This document shows, in pieces, positions 49,693 through 61,983 of a stretch of 64,000 nt of DNA. The DNA is from Leucocoprinus leucothites. Lineage: Eukaryota; Basidiomycota; Agaricomycetes; Agaricales; Agaricaceae. The stretch covers positions 1,612,001 through 1,676,000 of the forward strand of contig JAACJO010000009.1 of the NCBI GenBank assembly GCA_013368445.1. The letters are read 5' to 3'. The notes below the pieces were generated by a model. The model saw only the letters and a program-made list of their open reading frames with translations, made no database searches and was not told the DNA's origin. Each line of letters opens with the position of its first letter. The first letter of the stretch is position 1. Position numbers and translations under genes: made by a program.

Positions 49693-51732
49693 ATCCCTCC
49701 TTGACCTCTTACCACCACCATCTCTTAGTTGGTGTGTTATAAGACGTCTAGTTCATATCGTTATTCTACCTATTCTACATGGGTAAATGAAGATCCAAGT
49801 CTAACAAGCCTCTCCGCCAAACAACCAAGTCCGCCAAAGCCTCCGCTGATGAGCTCAACATTGCTGAGATGTCTGAGGATGAACATCTCAACCCCTACGA
49901 TGATCCCCACAATGTTCGCGGGTTCTTTGGTCCCCCCCAGGCTGACGTTTCATCGCCTGGTCCCTCCTCCCTGCCTGCTGCCGATGTTCCATTGCAGCCG
50001 GTAGTGCCACTCATGGCTGACGTTCCATTGCCATCTCTGAAGCCCTTCACAGCTGGTGGACAGATGTTCTACCCCATGAAGAACCTACCCCCCCCAGCAC
50101 CGCCATCCACTGTCTCTTCCGGGTCAACTGAGGAGTCTGTTGAGACTCGGGCTCTTGCTGGGCTCCGCTACTTCACCTGCTTCATCAGGTCAGTCCCCCA
50201 AGGCCCCCTACCCGAGGCCACCATCACCCTACTTGCCCCAACCCTTGTTGGGCTTGTTGTGGAAATCTTCAACCATGGCCAAGGCGACACAGCCCTCACC
50301 AGTGAGCATATGCATGCCCAGGGATGGGACACATTCGTGAGTTTCATCCAGGATTGTGCCACCAGAGTTCTGGGGGCTGGCCCTAATTGTATGTGCATCG
50401 TCCATGAGGTGACCCATGGATCTGCTGACAAAGCAGATCCATGTGACATTGACATAGGCTCCCCCAAGGCGCCTAAGCAAACACCCAAGGCACCGCGGCC
50501 TGCCCTGGCCCGTCCCTCACTACCGCCCAAGCTGGTGTCTGCAAAGGCATGCACTAGTGGCAAAGCACCTATCCAAGTGCCCCCTGCTCCTAAGGCTAGG
50601 TCTGATGGCCAAGCCTGGCGAGTGCCCATCCCACCCTCGGCGGCTAATAAGTCATTCACTGAGGTAGCCCGTATCCTGGCGTCTGCAGCAGTGCTTATCA
50701 AGCTAGCCCAGTCCCACCCCACCCTCGAGCCCAATTGTGTTGCCGCAATGCATCAGGCTGCCCTAGCTGACACGCCTTCTGTAAAGAAGCCCCACATGAC
50801 CACATCGGGCCCCACCTGATGCCAACTCTTCCTCGATTTCACCGGCAACTCCAGTGAAATCACTTATCTGCATCACAAGGCCATGTACCTTCTCAACGAT
50901 TCCCTCACTTGCACAAAGAGTTCACTCTGCGTTGAGAACATCGCCCGGGTGTACAACACCATCTCATTGTACACCAACTCTGTCGCCACTGATGCTGATG
51001 CATTAGTGATTGAGTCCTCCCTCTCTTCAGCCTTCACCACCCCATTTGATCTGAAGACTAAATGCCCCAGGTCCAGGTCTTACCTCAAGATCCTGGACGT
51101 CCCTTACTACACGAGTGGCATCCGCACCACTCCGCAACACGTTACCGACCGTATGCGTCTATCTCCCTTCAAGGAGGTATTTGCTAATGTCTCCTCCATG
51201 CGCATCATGCACAACTCTGCCAAAGCCGACACCACTACCATATAGGTCGACCTTTGGGATTCTCAGTCCAGTGCTAATGCTAAGCGCCTGGTCGGCAAAT
51301 ACCTCAACTTCAACGGTGTCCAGTCTATGATCAAGGCTGCACATGCTCACCCCAGGACCCCTCAGTGTCAATAATGCTGGTGCTGGGGCCACACTACCAC
51401 CACCTGTCGCAACTGTGCACTCAGGTGCTCACAATGCGGTGGACCACATCAGTCCGAGAATCACTGCACCACCTCCTCCTGCTGTAAGGGGTTGCCAAAG
51501 GCTAACCCCCCCATTCAGCCCACACCCGCTGGGGAACCCTGTCCCCATATCAAGTGCATCAATTGCAGCAAGGAACATGCTGCTACTGACTGCAAGTGCG
51601 TGTTCTGGCACCACCAGTTTGATTGGGATTGGCTGCAAAGTCATTCTGGTTCAGCTGGTCGGCCCCAGGCCTAGGGGGAGCTCCCTAGTGTCAATGCATC
51701 ATTCCCCATCCATTGCCGGTCGCCAGATGGGC
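49693..51732 (+). mobile_element. GOS copy 10 (plus), 5' complete, 3' end missing
   Basis: It starts with the 5' terminus (ATCCCTCCTTGACCTCTTAC) and contains the whole ORF1 and the first about 60 nt of the 3'UTR. At 51732 it switches to copia sequence with no poly(A). The N-terminal half is the type b' version (QPVVPLMADVP) also seen in copy 1; the C-terminal half is type a. Confidence 0.85.
49779..51674 (+). pseudogene. GOS copy 10 ORF1, decayed by C>T stops
   Basis: ATG 49779 is followed three codons later by TGA where copy 1 has CGA. Later stops are TGA at about 50818 (former CGA), TAG at 51243 (former TGG) and TAA at 51372 (former CAA). All are C>T or G>A changes. Otherwise it is collinear: DEHLNPYDDPHNVRGFFGPP, STEESVETRALAGLRYFT, SAANKSFTEVARILASAA, RSRSYLKILDVPYYTSGIRT, CSQCGGPHQSENH, CINCSKEHAATDCKC, ending at a TAG at 51672-51674. 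Confidence 0.85.
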
Positions 51733-51890
51733 TCTTCTTCACATCAGCATAATTATGGTGTGCAAAGTGACGGTGCCAGAGTGAGAGGTCAGCAGGAAGT
51801 GTGGAGATGCTAAAAGCAGTCTCAAAAGCAATGGTAGTGCCATTGAGGACAGCAGAGTTGGTGGAATCAATGGAGGCAGTGAAGAGAGTC
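51733..51890 (-). pseudogene. Cop1 GAG-pre-integrase fragment
   Basis: Minus-strand reading: TLFTASIDSTNSAVLNGTTI then SISTLPADLSLWHRHFAHHN and YADVKK. The LWHRHFAH block is the GAG-pre-integrase signature of copia. It is cut on the left by GOS copy 10 and on the right by TadL copy M. The same copia resumes at 61535, where this segment joins directly to gag codons for LQAS, so the element had already lost most of gag before the LINE arrived. Confidence 0.85.
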
Positions 51891-53145
51891 TTTTTTTTTT
51901 TTTAATTTAAAAAAATCAATGAATTTATATAGCGGTACTCGATCGCAGTCTGCTTTCAACTAAATATTACAAACAGATGGTACACTACAGCAAGCTGGGG
52001 TACACAAAGCAGTCGAAGACAGCTTAAGACAAAGACTATATACAATTAGTCCAGTGAAATAGAAGAGACTCAAGAGAGACTATAGAACAAGATGTTATAC
52101 ACAGAGATCGGACTCAAAGGAAAAGAAAAGAGATGAGATGAGAGAATATAGTTCACCTTCATTTGGTTTGGTGGGCATAGGAGCTTGAGGCGGCGGTGGA
52201 CATGTGTCATGATTGGTGAAGGCAAAAGCAGCTGGGTTCTTTTTCAAAAACTCGATGAGGAATTCATACTGAGGGAAAGCACATTGCACCCATTGAGTGC
52301 AGAAGGGATAGAGGGGGCAGTAACACAGGATATGATATTGTGTTTCCAGATGATGGCCACAACGACAGGACTTGGGCTTGAGGGGGAAGAACCTCTTGCG
52401 ATAAGCTCCAATAGGAGCATGATTGAGGATGGCACGAGTCATGTATGTGTATAGTGATGGTGACTCATTGGCTAAGGGAAGCCAGGTGCCCCCTTTGATG
52501 TAAGTGGGGATAAGGAACTTGCGATTCTTTTTGGAAAGAAGGAAACCGCTGCCGTGGTACTTCTTCTTCCAGAAAGTGGACTCCCAGGATTTCTGGCAGT
52601 TGTTGGTGGTTTTGCATCACAAGAAGTCAAGAGTAGTGCCTGAATGAGGAGGGGCATGTATGCATGTGGTGGTAACATCATTGTGGACTTTGAGGTGGGG
52701 CTTCCAGCACCATTTAGAAAGGACGTCCCAGAAGTTGATAGAGCAAGAAGGTTCGGCCACGAACCAATCGTATAAAAGACGGCAGACTTGGATGGAGTGT
52801 GATTGGCTTGAGTGTAAAGAGGGATTGACTGCTAACTTGGCTGCTGGAAGACAGTTGGTGATGAGGATGATGTGATCACACTGGAGGGAAATGGCCTTGG
52901 CAATGCCAATGCAAATGGAATAGAGCTCAGCGTCAGTAGACGACACCCAACCGCTTGCCTGTTTTGCATGGGACACTTGTTGTCTGCCATGATATATATG
53001 TGCCGCTGAGACCGCCTGAAGGGAACCTACAAGTGGAACAGAAGCATCAGTGACAACCAAAATACACATCCTCCTTTCCCTCTAACCACCATTATCGATT
53101 TCTTTGACGGTGTCTACATACATACTGACTACGAATTATACCACT

Positions 53146-55901
53146 ATGACTGCACCATCACACTGGATGGACCTTAAGGGTACCCCTCTGCCATCTTCGG
53201 ACCCAATCAACATCATTGACACTGAAACATGTGTCTCAACCTACAAGCGCGATCGCTCTAAATCGCCCGCACTCTCTATCAAATTGACTAGGCATTCAGT
53301 ACACAATGACGCCAAGTCTGCCGCCTCGTCTAGGGCTGGTTCTGATGAGGAAGAAAGTGGTGAGAGCGAATCTGACTCATCTGAATCCTCAGCCCCTCCT
53401 TCTCCTACTCGCACCCCTACTGTACTTTCCCGTGCAGCATCACATTCCTCCCTTAGAACTCCCCCTCCTCCCTTGTCATGTACTAAGCGAGCTCATGCTC
53501 ATGATGTTCGTCGAGGATTAGACACCACTCCCAAGGCTATCTCAAGAACTGCATCGATGAACACATATGATGGTTTCAAATTGCCTATTCCTTTCCGCCC
53601 TTTTGGGGAGGGATTTGTAGGTGAGCTTCAACCTCCGGATCCTCTTAACTTGAACTCTCGCGGGGACACGTGGGGCAACCAAGAGGATGGGGTATTCGAC
53701 AATGGGGTACCTACCAATCAGTTCTTTGGACCCCCACCCACCTTAAGGCTGCCTCATGCGATCCATGGATCCGCTGAGTCATCTAAAGCTGTGCCATCCG
53801 GCACTCCGGCTACCTTCTTTGCCAGTTCTTCTGACTCTAATGACGTCACACCTGACATCACACATGATGTCACTGGTGATGTCAATGCACAGCTGCAGGA
53901 GTCTAGACCTGCACAGCCACATCTCCCGGATCTCAAGGATCCATCCAACACAGCCACTGAAGAAACTATTATTGTCAGTGAAGCTGCCTTCAAAGTGCTA
54001 GAGGTGCTTAAATTTGTCACAAATTTTTTCAGACATCGCGCTGCTCTTGGATTGCGGCCTGGTGAGAAAGACCCAAGGTTTCCTCAAATGGGGGAACCAA
54101 TCTATTGTCTGCTCACTACTATGTTTGAGTCAGGATGGGACCGCTTACCTATTAACGGTGAAAGCGGACTCATGATCACAGAGGCGTTGAGACACTACTA
54201 CAGTCCTCCCTCAGATATCCCCATGACAGACTCCTCCCCCCCCCTAAGAGCAAAGGGAAGGGAAAAAAGGTATGTAAACCATCCCCACCTATCATCCCCA
54301 CCCCCATATTTCCGCCCAGCATTGTCGTTGGGCAAACTAATCCTACAGCTCGCATTGATGACGACTGAATGAACATCGATCGAGCCCCTCCCAGTAAGGG
54401 CACCCCTCTCCTCCCCCAGAATGACGTTACGTCTTCTGGTAAGGCACGTGACGTTTTGTCCATGTCAGGCTCCCTGAAGGCAAAGAATGACGTTATCTCT
54501 TCCAAGCCCTCCAGTCCTATTCGTGTCTCCCAGGCCCCTCCTCCACCTTCCAATCATGTGACCCCAAGGAACGGGAATGGAAACTTTGAGCGCTCAGTTG
54601 GGCACCCTTCCTCTGATGGCCAGGCTCAGCCATCGAAACCTAACCCCAAGGGTGCCTCTGACATGCCGCCCCCCATTCCCCCTCCTGACCGTAAGGCATC
54701 CACCAAACCCCTTATGGAACATTTCAACAAGAAGAATGTGTCATTTGCTGATGCCGCCCAACGGGGTGTCCAGCCAGCTACTTCCTCTTCCAACTCCTCC
54801 TCTAGTATTGATGGGGTTAAGATGCAAGAAATGATACTCGCCTTCCCTGAATTATCTTATGACAAAGTCCTTGCTATGTATAAGGCAGGTTTTGGGAGCG
54901 CCCAATCTCAGGCCCCCGAATCAACATCCTCAGGCGCTCAACGCGCTAAACCCAAAATGACAACACACAGGCCCACCTGTCGTCAAGTCCTTATCCCTTT
55001 TGAGGGAAACATCATCGCTGACCGAATCAAAGACTTTAACAAGGCAGCCAAATTCTGTAATCACAGTCTTACTGCCACTCAGTCCAAACTTTGCATCAAA
55101 TCAGTCCGCAAATCATACAATGGCATATCGATTGCTACATCAGGTGTCGCTTCTCCTGCTGACCTTGAAACCATCAAGTCCTGGCTTAAGAAAGCCTGGC
55201 AATTAGGAGACGCCATCCCTATCGAGCCTCGTCTCCCACAATCCAAATTGTTCCTTAAAATCATTGGCGTCCCTTACTGGGTAGCCAACTCTTCCAACCC
55301 TCTCTCTCTGGCATTTGTCAAACAAGCCCTCGGACAATCATCATTGTTTGAAAACATTATCCTTGCCGCCCATCCTCGCATCATGAAAGCCTCCCCAAAG
55401 TCGGACACTGCTGTTGTGTGGTTCGACATCTGGGATTCCCAAAATGGTACTAAGGCCAAGATGTTGGTTAACCGTACTATTAATTTTGGACGACACATCG
55501 GAACTATCCGTACCACCAGTATACACCCAGGCATTGCACAATGCAGGAACTGTTGGCGTTGGGGCCATCCCACTCATGCATGTCGTGCTCTCGGCGCATG
55601 CTGTCAAATTTGTGGTGGCCCTCACCGCGTCGAAAACCACCGATCCATGGCCTGGTGTTGCAAGGCCAACCCCAAATCCAATCCCCCCCGTGATGCCACT
55701 CCTGAGGGCACCCCATGTCCTCACCTTGAGAACTTCAAATGCCTAAACTGCAAAGGCAATCACCACACAAATGACATCAAATGTCCATTCTGGAGGAACA
55801 GGTTCGATCGAACCTGGCATTCTAACAAAGCTGCCGAATCACGCACTGCACGTGCCGTTTGCGCAAATTCCAATCGCTCCGGTGGCAGAGTTGCTGTTTA
55901 A
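53146..55901 (+). pseudogene. TadL copy L ORF1 (gag-like), one frameshift
   Basis: ATG 53146 gives MTAPSHWMDLKGTPLPSSDP. A one-base frameshift in the C-run near 54240 is the only interruption before a further TGA near 54366; the frame from 54369 is open to the TAA at 55899-55901. Blocks: FRPFGEGFVGELQPPDPLNL, GEPIYCLLTTMFESGWDRLP, a Ser/Pro-rich linker, RQVLIPFEGNIIADRIKD, LFLKIIGVPYWVANSSNP, WFDIWDSQNGTKAK, and knuckles CRNCWRWGHPTHAC, CQICGGPHRVENH and CLNCKGNHHTNDIKC. About 918 codons in all, one and a half times the GOS protein; the C-terminal third is homologous to GOS ORF1. Confidence 0.9.
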
Positions 55902-55903
55902 AT

Positions 55904-58900
55904 ATGTCTGGTAAGAACAAACCTATCTCTTCTGTTCATATCTATTCGCAAAATGTGGGATGCTCCTATGCCCTGGTTGATACTATACTCGAGTCCAGAA
56001 AACTGGACTTCGAAATCATTTTTCTACAGGAACCTCCATGGAATCATATTCGAAAAGCACCTTCTACGACTAACCCTGAAGGGGATGATGTCATAGGTGC
56101 TCCTATTCACCCTGAGTGGCTGTGTATGGTTCACCCTACCAAGCCTAACGAACCTTGACCCCGTACTCTGACTTATGTTCACAGACGCCTACTTCGCATG
56201 AGACCTATTCTTCGACAAGAGTGGGTCAATCATCGTGATATACAAATCTTGGGTTTATTTAATCAGGGTAAATATGTCCACTTGCTTAACATTTACTCCG
56301 ATTCGTCTTCATCAGCAATTAATTTCCTTTCTACAAACTTCATCGACATCCCTAACATTATTTATATGGGAGGTGATTTTAATTGTCGATCTCCAGAATA
56401 GGACCATTCAGCTACTTATGTCCCTTTGTCCACTATAACTCTAACGGAGTTGGTGGACAGCTTCAATCTCACAAGGTCCTCTCTGACCATAGTATCTCCT
56501 ACTCATTTCTCTTCCATTGAAAGTCATGACAATTCAGTTATCGATCTCATTTTTTGCGCTAACAATTCCACCCCCCATATCATTGATGTTAATTCGAGAC
56601 TTCCATCGGATCACGCACCACTGATTATGGATCTTCCAATACGCCCAGATTATATTAATTATAAAAAATGCATTCTACCGAAAGATAGTGATGAAGAGAC
56701 AGCTTTCACTTCCCAAGTCTCTGAGCATCTTGTGGCCATTGACTGTTCGGACATTCATTCCATCTCTCATCTGAACAATATCTCTGACTCCATTTCTCGA
56801 ATTTTCAACGAATCTTGGAATACAAACTCTAAATCTGTATGGATTACTAACTGGTCAAAGGAATGGTGGAACCCCCATTGTTCTGAGACTCTTCTTACCT
56901 ACAGAAGAACAAAAGATCGAAAAGACTGGCAGGCATTCAGAGCAGCTATGCGAGCTGCTAAATGCTCTTTCTTTGATGCACGAATTCATGAAATCGCATC
57001 GACGAACAAACGACCCTGGGACCTTATGGAATGGGTAAAACAACACAAACTCCCTGCAATTGAGGGTATCTGCTATCAAGGACAACCTTGCAATGATCTT
57101 CCAGACCTATGGAATGCACTACATTCGTCATACAACTCAGCATCCAGTTGACTGGTAAGCCCTAACATTCTGAATGAAATGAAATCCCTACCCCCCCGTT
57201 CTTGGGCAAAATTCTTTGCCCTCGAACTCACTGAATCCCTCTCTTCATGTGCTAACTCTTCAGCACCTGGGCCTGATCATGTCTCCTGGAAACACTTGAA
57301 GTCTATCATCGCCCACAACAGATGCCTCGAAAACATAATACTCATTGCTAATGCATGTGTAAGTCTTTCTCACTGGCCGAGTCACTTCAAGGACTTGGTC
57401 TCTATCATCATTCCCAAGCCGAATAAACCGGCCTATGACACACCGAAAGCGTTTTGCCCTATCGTCCTACTAAACACCTTAGGTAAACTAATTGAGAAGA
57501 TGATTGCCCGACGCATGCAGTATGAAGCGGTATCTTTGGAAGTTCTTCACCCTAATCAAATGGGCGGAGTCATCCAACACTCCACCAAAGATGCAGGAGT
57601 ATTCCTTACCCACATTATTTGGGCCGGATGGGCCAAAGGTATGATCACTAGTGTCTGCGCCTTCGATATCGCCCAATTCTTCCCCTCTCTAAATCACGAA
57701 ATCCTCACTGATATCCTGTGACGCCAGGGGTTCACCCCAGAACTCGTAAATTTCTTCTCACATTATCTTATAGGTTGCTCCACTCAATTCATGTGGAACA
57801 CATTCCTATCTGATGCCCATGACGCAGATGTTGGCATAGGGCAAGGTTCCGCCTTATCCCCCATTTTATCCGTGCTCTATTTGGCGCCTCTCATGTTCAT
57901 GTTTGACCAACGCACTAGACTACAGTCTATCCCTTCTTCCCTTTTATCATTTGTCAATGATGGGCTTTGTATATCTCAAGCGAAGAATTATACTGACACT
58001 ATTTCTTCCCTCAAATCAGCTTATTCCATCATTAACTCCATTTGCTCTGATCTCGGGCTTGTTGTGGAACATGATAAATCTGAAGTCTTTCATTTCTCCT
58101 GACAACATAATGATTCTAATCCCCCCCTTGATCTATCCAACATTGGCGGCCCTCTACTACATCCCAAATGCGTCTGGCGGTACTTGGGCTTTTACTTCGA
58201 CCATCGACTATCATTTCAAGAACACGTTCGATATTACTGTACCAAAGCATTATCCACTGTGAAAGCTATGGGTATGCTAGGTAACTCCACTCGAGGCCTC
58301 CTCCCTCTACAAAAACGTCTGCTCTATAGATCATGTGTTGTTCCCGTAGCCACATATGGATTCTGACTCTGGTACTTTGAAGGCGCTCATAACAAGGTGC
58401 TTCTCAAGTCCCTATCATCCATGCAAAGACGCGCAGCTCTCTGGATCACAGGGGCCTTCCGTACTTCCCCATCAGGCGGTGTTGAGAGTATTGCTGGACT
58501 TATCCCAATTCACCTCCATCTTTGTAAATTAGCTATTCGTTCGTCATATTGAGTCTCTACTTTACCATCTAATCATGCATTACATTCTCTCTTATCTGAC
58601 GATTTCTCTTTTAACTCCTCCCCTCATCCCCAATCTATTTGCCTTCTCACTCCGGCCAAAAAAGCTAAAATCAAAGACCCTCTTATTGATGTAGATAACT
58701 CTCTTTCTCATCTCTCTGATTCCTTTTCCCCATTCGCTCCTGAATTGAAGCCTGGATCTCGTCTTATGGACCTTTTTCCTGATTCTATTCACTTTCACCC
58801 CTGCAATCACTCGGATAAAAACGAAATGTATAAACATGTATCGTCTCTCAATTCAGTTTTTTCCTCCTCTTCTTCCAATCGTAATTGTATCTCAGTTATT

Positions 58901-59858
58901 ACTGATGCTTCTGTTCCACTTGTAGGTTCCCTTCAGGCGGTTTCAGCGGCACATCTATATCATGGCGGATGGCAAGTGTCCCATGCAAAACAGGCTAGCG
59001 GTCGGGCATCATCTACTGATGCTGAACTCTATTCCATCCGTATTGGCATCGCCAAGGCCATTTCCCTTCATTGCGACCACATCATCCTCATCACCGACTG
59101 TCTCCCAGCAGCCAAGCTAGCAGTCAATCCCTCTATACACTCAAGCCAATCACATTCTATCCAAGTCTGCCAACTCTTATCCAACTGGCTTGTGGCCAAA
59201 CCCTCTCACTCTATCAACTTCTGGGACGTCCCTTCCAAATGGCAATGGAAGCCCCACCTTAAAGTCCACAAAGATGTCACCACCACACGCATACACGCCC
59301 CCCCTCATCTAGGCGCCACTCTTAACTTCTTGCAATGCAAAATCACCAATGACTGTCAAAAATCCTGGGAGTCCACCTTTTGGAAGAAGAAGTATCGCGG
59401 CAGCGGTTTCCTTCTTTCCAAAAAGAACCATAAATTCCTCATTCCCACATATGTTAAAGGAGGCACCTGGCTTCCCTTAGCTAATGAGTCGCTGTCACTG
59501 TGCACACGCATGACTCATGCTATCCTCAACCATGCTCCTATTGGAGCTTATTGCGAGAGGTTCTTCCCTCTCGAACCCAAGTCCTGTCATTGTGGCCATC
59601 ACCTGGAAACACGACATCATATTCTGAGTTACTGCCCCCTATATCCCTTCCGCACTCAATGGGTGCAATGCGCTTTTCCTCAGTTTGAATTCCTTGTCAA
59701 GTTCTTAAAGAAAAACCCAGCCACTTTTGCCTTCTCCAATCATGATATGTGTCCACCGCCGCCTCAAGCTCCTGTGCCCGCCAAACCAAATGAAGGTGAA
59801 CCATATTCTCTCATCTCATCTCTCTTCTTTTTCCTTTGAGTCCAATCTCTGTGTATGA
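55904..59858 (+). pseudogene. TadL copy L ORF2: endonuclease, RT, RNase H, zinc-like tail
   Basis: The whole ORF2, about 1,318 codons. Endonuclease (about 1-235): QNVGCSYALVDTIL, IIFLQEPPWNHIRK, YMGGDFNCRSPE, SVIDLIFCANNSTP, SDHAPLIMDL. RT (about 440-830): APGPDHVSWKHLKS, CAFDIAQFFPSLNHE, GIGQGSALSPILSVLYLAP, SFVNDGLCIS. RNase H (about 1000-1130): VITDASVPLVGSLQAV, STDAELYSIRIGIAKA, LITDCLPAAKLAV. Tail: CHCGHHLETRHHILSYC. Stops near 56157 (TGA), 56399 (TAG), 57149, 57719, 58100, 58364 and 58550 (all TGA at former CGA), plus a late frameshift at about 59830. The catalytic Asp>Asn in RT makes it inactive even without the stops. Confidence 0.9.
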
Positions 59859-59927
59859 CACCTTGTTCAATAGTCTCTTTCGAGTCTTATCTATGTTGCT
59901 GGACTAATCATGTATAGTCTCTGTCTC

Positions 59928-59946
59928 AAGCGGTCTTCGACCGCTT
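59928..59946 (+). promoter_or_regulatory. TadL 3'UTR hairpin AAGCGGTC-TTC-GACCGCTT
   Basis: A perfect 8-bp stem with a 3-nt loop, about 70 nt upstream of the terminal stem-loop. It is present in most TadL copies, some with one arm mutated. GOS has no equivalent at this place, but has a hairpin of similar size next to its poly(A). Confidence 0.55.
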
Positions 59947-61534
59947 CATGTACCCCAGCTTGCTGTAGTGTACTGTCTGTTTGTAATATTTAGTTGAAAG
60001 CGGACTGCGATCAAGCACCACTATATAAATTCATTGATTTAAAAATAAATAAAAATAAAAAATAAAAAAACAACCAAAATACAATTACAATCAGAAGAGG
60101 AAGAGGAGAAAACAGAATCAAGAGTCAATACATGTTTATACATCTCGTGTTTGTCCAAGCAATTACAAGGATAAAAGTGAATGGAATCGGAAAAGATGTC
60201 CATGAGACAAGACCCAGGCTTAGTTTCAGGAGCGAATGGAGAAAAGGAATCAGAAAGATGAGAAAGAGAACTATCTACATCAATAAGAGGGCCTTTGACT
60301 TTAGCTTTTTTGGCCGGAGTAAGAAGGTGAAGTGATTGGGGATGAGGGGGAGTATTAAGAAAGAAACGATCAGATAGGAGGGAACATAATGCATGGTTAG
60401 AAGGTAAAGTAGAAACTTGGTATGATGAACGAATAGCTAATTTACAAAGATGGAGGTGAATTGGAATAAGTCCAGCAATACTTTTGGCGCCGCCTGAAGG
60501 GGAAGTGTGGAAGGCACCTGTAATCCAAAGAGCAGCGTGCCTCTGCATAGATGATAAGGACTTGAGGAGGGCCTTATTACGAGCACCTTCAAAGTACCAC
60601 AAATGGAAGCCATATGTTGCCACAGGGACGAAGCATGACCTATAGAGAAGGCGTTTCTGGAGAGGGAGAAGACCTCAGGTGGAATTACCTAACATGCCCA
60701 TAGCTTTCACTGTGGACAATGCTTTGGTAGAATAATATCAGACATGTTCTTGAAATGAGAGTTGGTGATTGAAGTAGAAGCTGAGGTACCACCATATGCA
60801 TTTAGGATGCAGGAGAGAGCCACCGATGTCAGATAGGTCAAGGGAAGGATTAGAATTGTTATGATGTTGGGAGAAGTGAAAGACCTCAGATTTGTCATGT
60901 TTAACAACAAGTCTGAGATCAGTACAGATGGAGTTGATGATGGAATAGGCTAGTTTGAGGGAAGAGATAGTGTCAGTGTAGTTCTTTGCTTGAGATATAC
61001 AAAGCCCATCATTGACAAAGGATAGAAGGGAAGAGGGAATAGACTGTAATTGGGCATGTTGATCAAACATGAACATGAGAGGCACTAAATAGAGCACAGA
61101 TAGTATGGGGGATAAAGTGGAACCTTGCCCTATGCCAACATCCACGTCATAGGCATCGGATAGGAACATGTTCCACATGAACTGGGTGGATTGACCTATA
61201 AGGTAATGTGAAAAGAAGTTCACGAGTTCTGGGGTGAACCCTTGGCATTGTAGGATGTTAGTAAGAATTCTGTGGTTTAGAGAGGGGAAGAATTGGGCGA
61301 TATCGAAAGCACAAACACTAGTGATCATACCTTTAGCCCATCTGGCCCAAATAATGTGGGTAGGAATACTCCTGCATCCTCAGTAGAACATTGGATCACT
61401 CCACCCATTTGATTGGGGTGAAGAACTTCTAGAGATACCACTTCATACTGCATGCGTTGTGTGATCATCTTCTTGATTAATTTTCCTAGAGTATTTAGTA
61501 GGATAATAGGATGAAATGCTTTCAGGGTATCATA

Positions 61535-61971
61535 GGCAGTGAAGAGAGTCAGAGGCCTGGAGCCATGCCTGCACCTCGCCTGCCCAGGTAGAGTAGTTGG
61601 TGGCATTGAGCTTGTCAAAGTTGGGGCCAGAGGAAGACATCTGGGCAGACTGGGAAGCTGAATGCAGTGTAGGGCGACGAGGAAAGGGTTGGTGGTCATG
61701 TAACGAGGGGTATACATGGCAAATGGTGGGATCGACAGACTGGCAAAGTTCAGAGCGGAATGGGGAAACAGTTGGTATGGGAGGAGCAGAGGAATATTAG
61801 GATTAGGATAGAGTGATTAGGAATGGAAGTGGGATAGTGGAATGAGAAATAGCTGGAACACAGCAAAACTTGTTGAAGTCATGGAGCCATGTGAGATCAA
61901 CGGGTGGAGAAGAGGAAGATAGTTGAGGAAGAAATGGGGCAAAAGTCATTGTCTGAGGCTTCTAGAGGCTG
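61535..61971 (-). pseudogene. Cop1 gag start and leader, internally deleted copy
   Basis: The minus-strand ATG at 61640 gives MSSSGPNFDKLNATNYSTWA and GEVQAWLQAS, then an out-of-frame join to the GAG-pre-integrase segment (DSLHCLH then stop). The leader is about 330 nt and shorter than that at 46937-47328. This copia copy therefore lacks most of gag. It is interrupted by TadL copy M at the same join. Confidence 0.85.
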
Positions 61972-61983
61972 GGGCCCATAACC
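61972..61983 (-). promoter_or_regulatory. Cop1 primer binding site
   Basis: GGTTATGGGCCC directly next to the 5' LTR, as at 47329-47340. Confidence 0.75.

Larger units (their letters stand above)
53067..60069 (+). mobile_element. TadL copy L (plus), full length, 7.0 kb, TSD 14 bp
   Basis: The only complete TadL here: 5' terminus (CATCCTCCTTTCCCTC), a 79-nt 5'UTR, ORF1, a 2-nt gap, ORF2, about 210 nt of 3'UTR and an A-rich tail of AAATA units. It is flanked by ACAACCAAAATACA at 53053-53066 and 60070-60083, in TadL copy M. Layout (ORF1 with knuckles; APE endonuclease, RT and RNase H in ORF2) fits the Tad clade of fungal LINEs (family knowledge). Both ORFs are broken. Confidence 0.95.
51891..61534 (-). 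mobile_element. TadL copy M (minus), 5'-truncated, pieces 51891-53066 and 60070-61534
   Basis: It runs from poly(T) at 51891 through the 3'UTR and ORF2 up to the RT codons for PAYDT. It is flanked by a duplication of up to 16 bp (GGCAGTGAAGAGAGTC) at 51875-51890 and 61535-61550, in Cop1. Full-length TadL copy L is inserted in it, in the opposite orientation. Confidence 0.93.
52095..61534 (-). pseudogene. TadL copy M ORF2: RT, RNase H and tail, split by copy L
   Basis: RT part at 60070-61534: LLNTLGKLIKKMITQRMQYE, CAFDIAQFFPSLNHRILTNI, GIGQGSTLSPILSVLYLVPL, and the catalytic box SFVNDGLCIS with Asn for the first Asp. A gap near 60730 drops the last codons before KALSTV. RNase H and tail at 52095-53066: VVTDASVPLVGSLQAVSAAH, STDAELYSICIGIAKA, ITNCLPAAKLAV (Asn for the third Asp), CRCGHHLETQYHILCYC, with the TAA just inside 52095. 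Active-site residues are lost in both domains. Confidence 0.87.
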
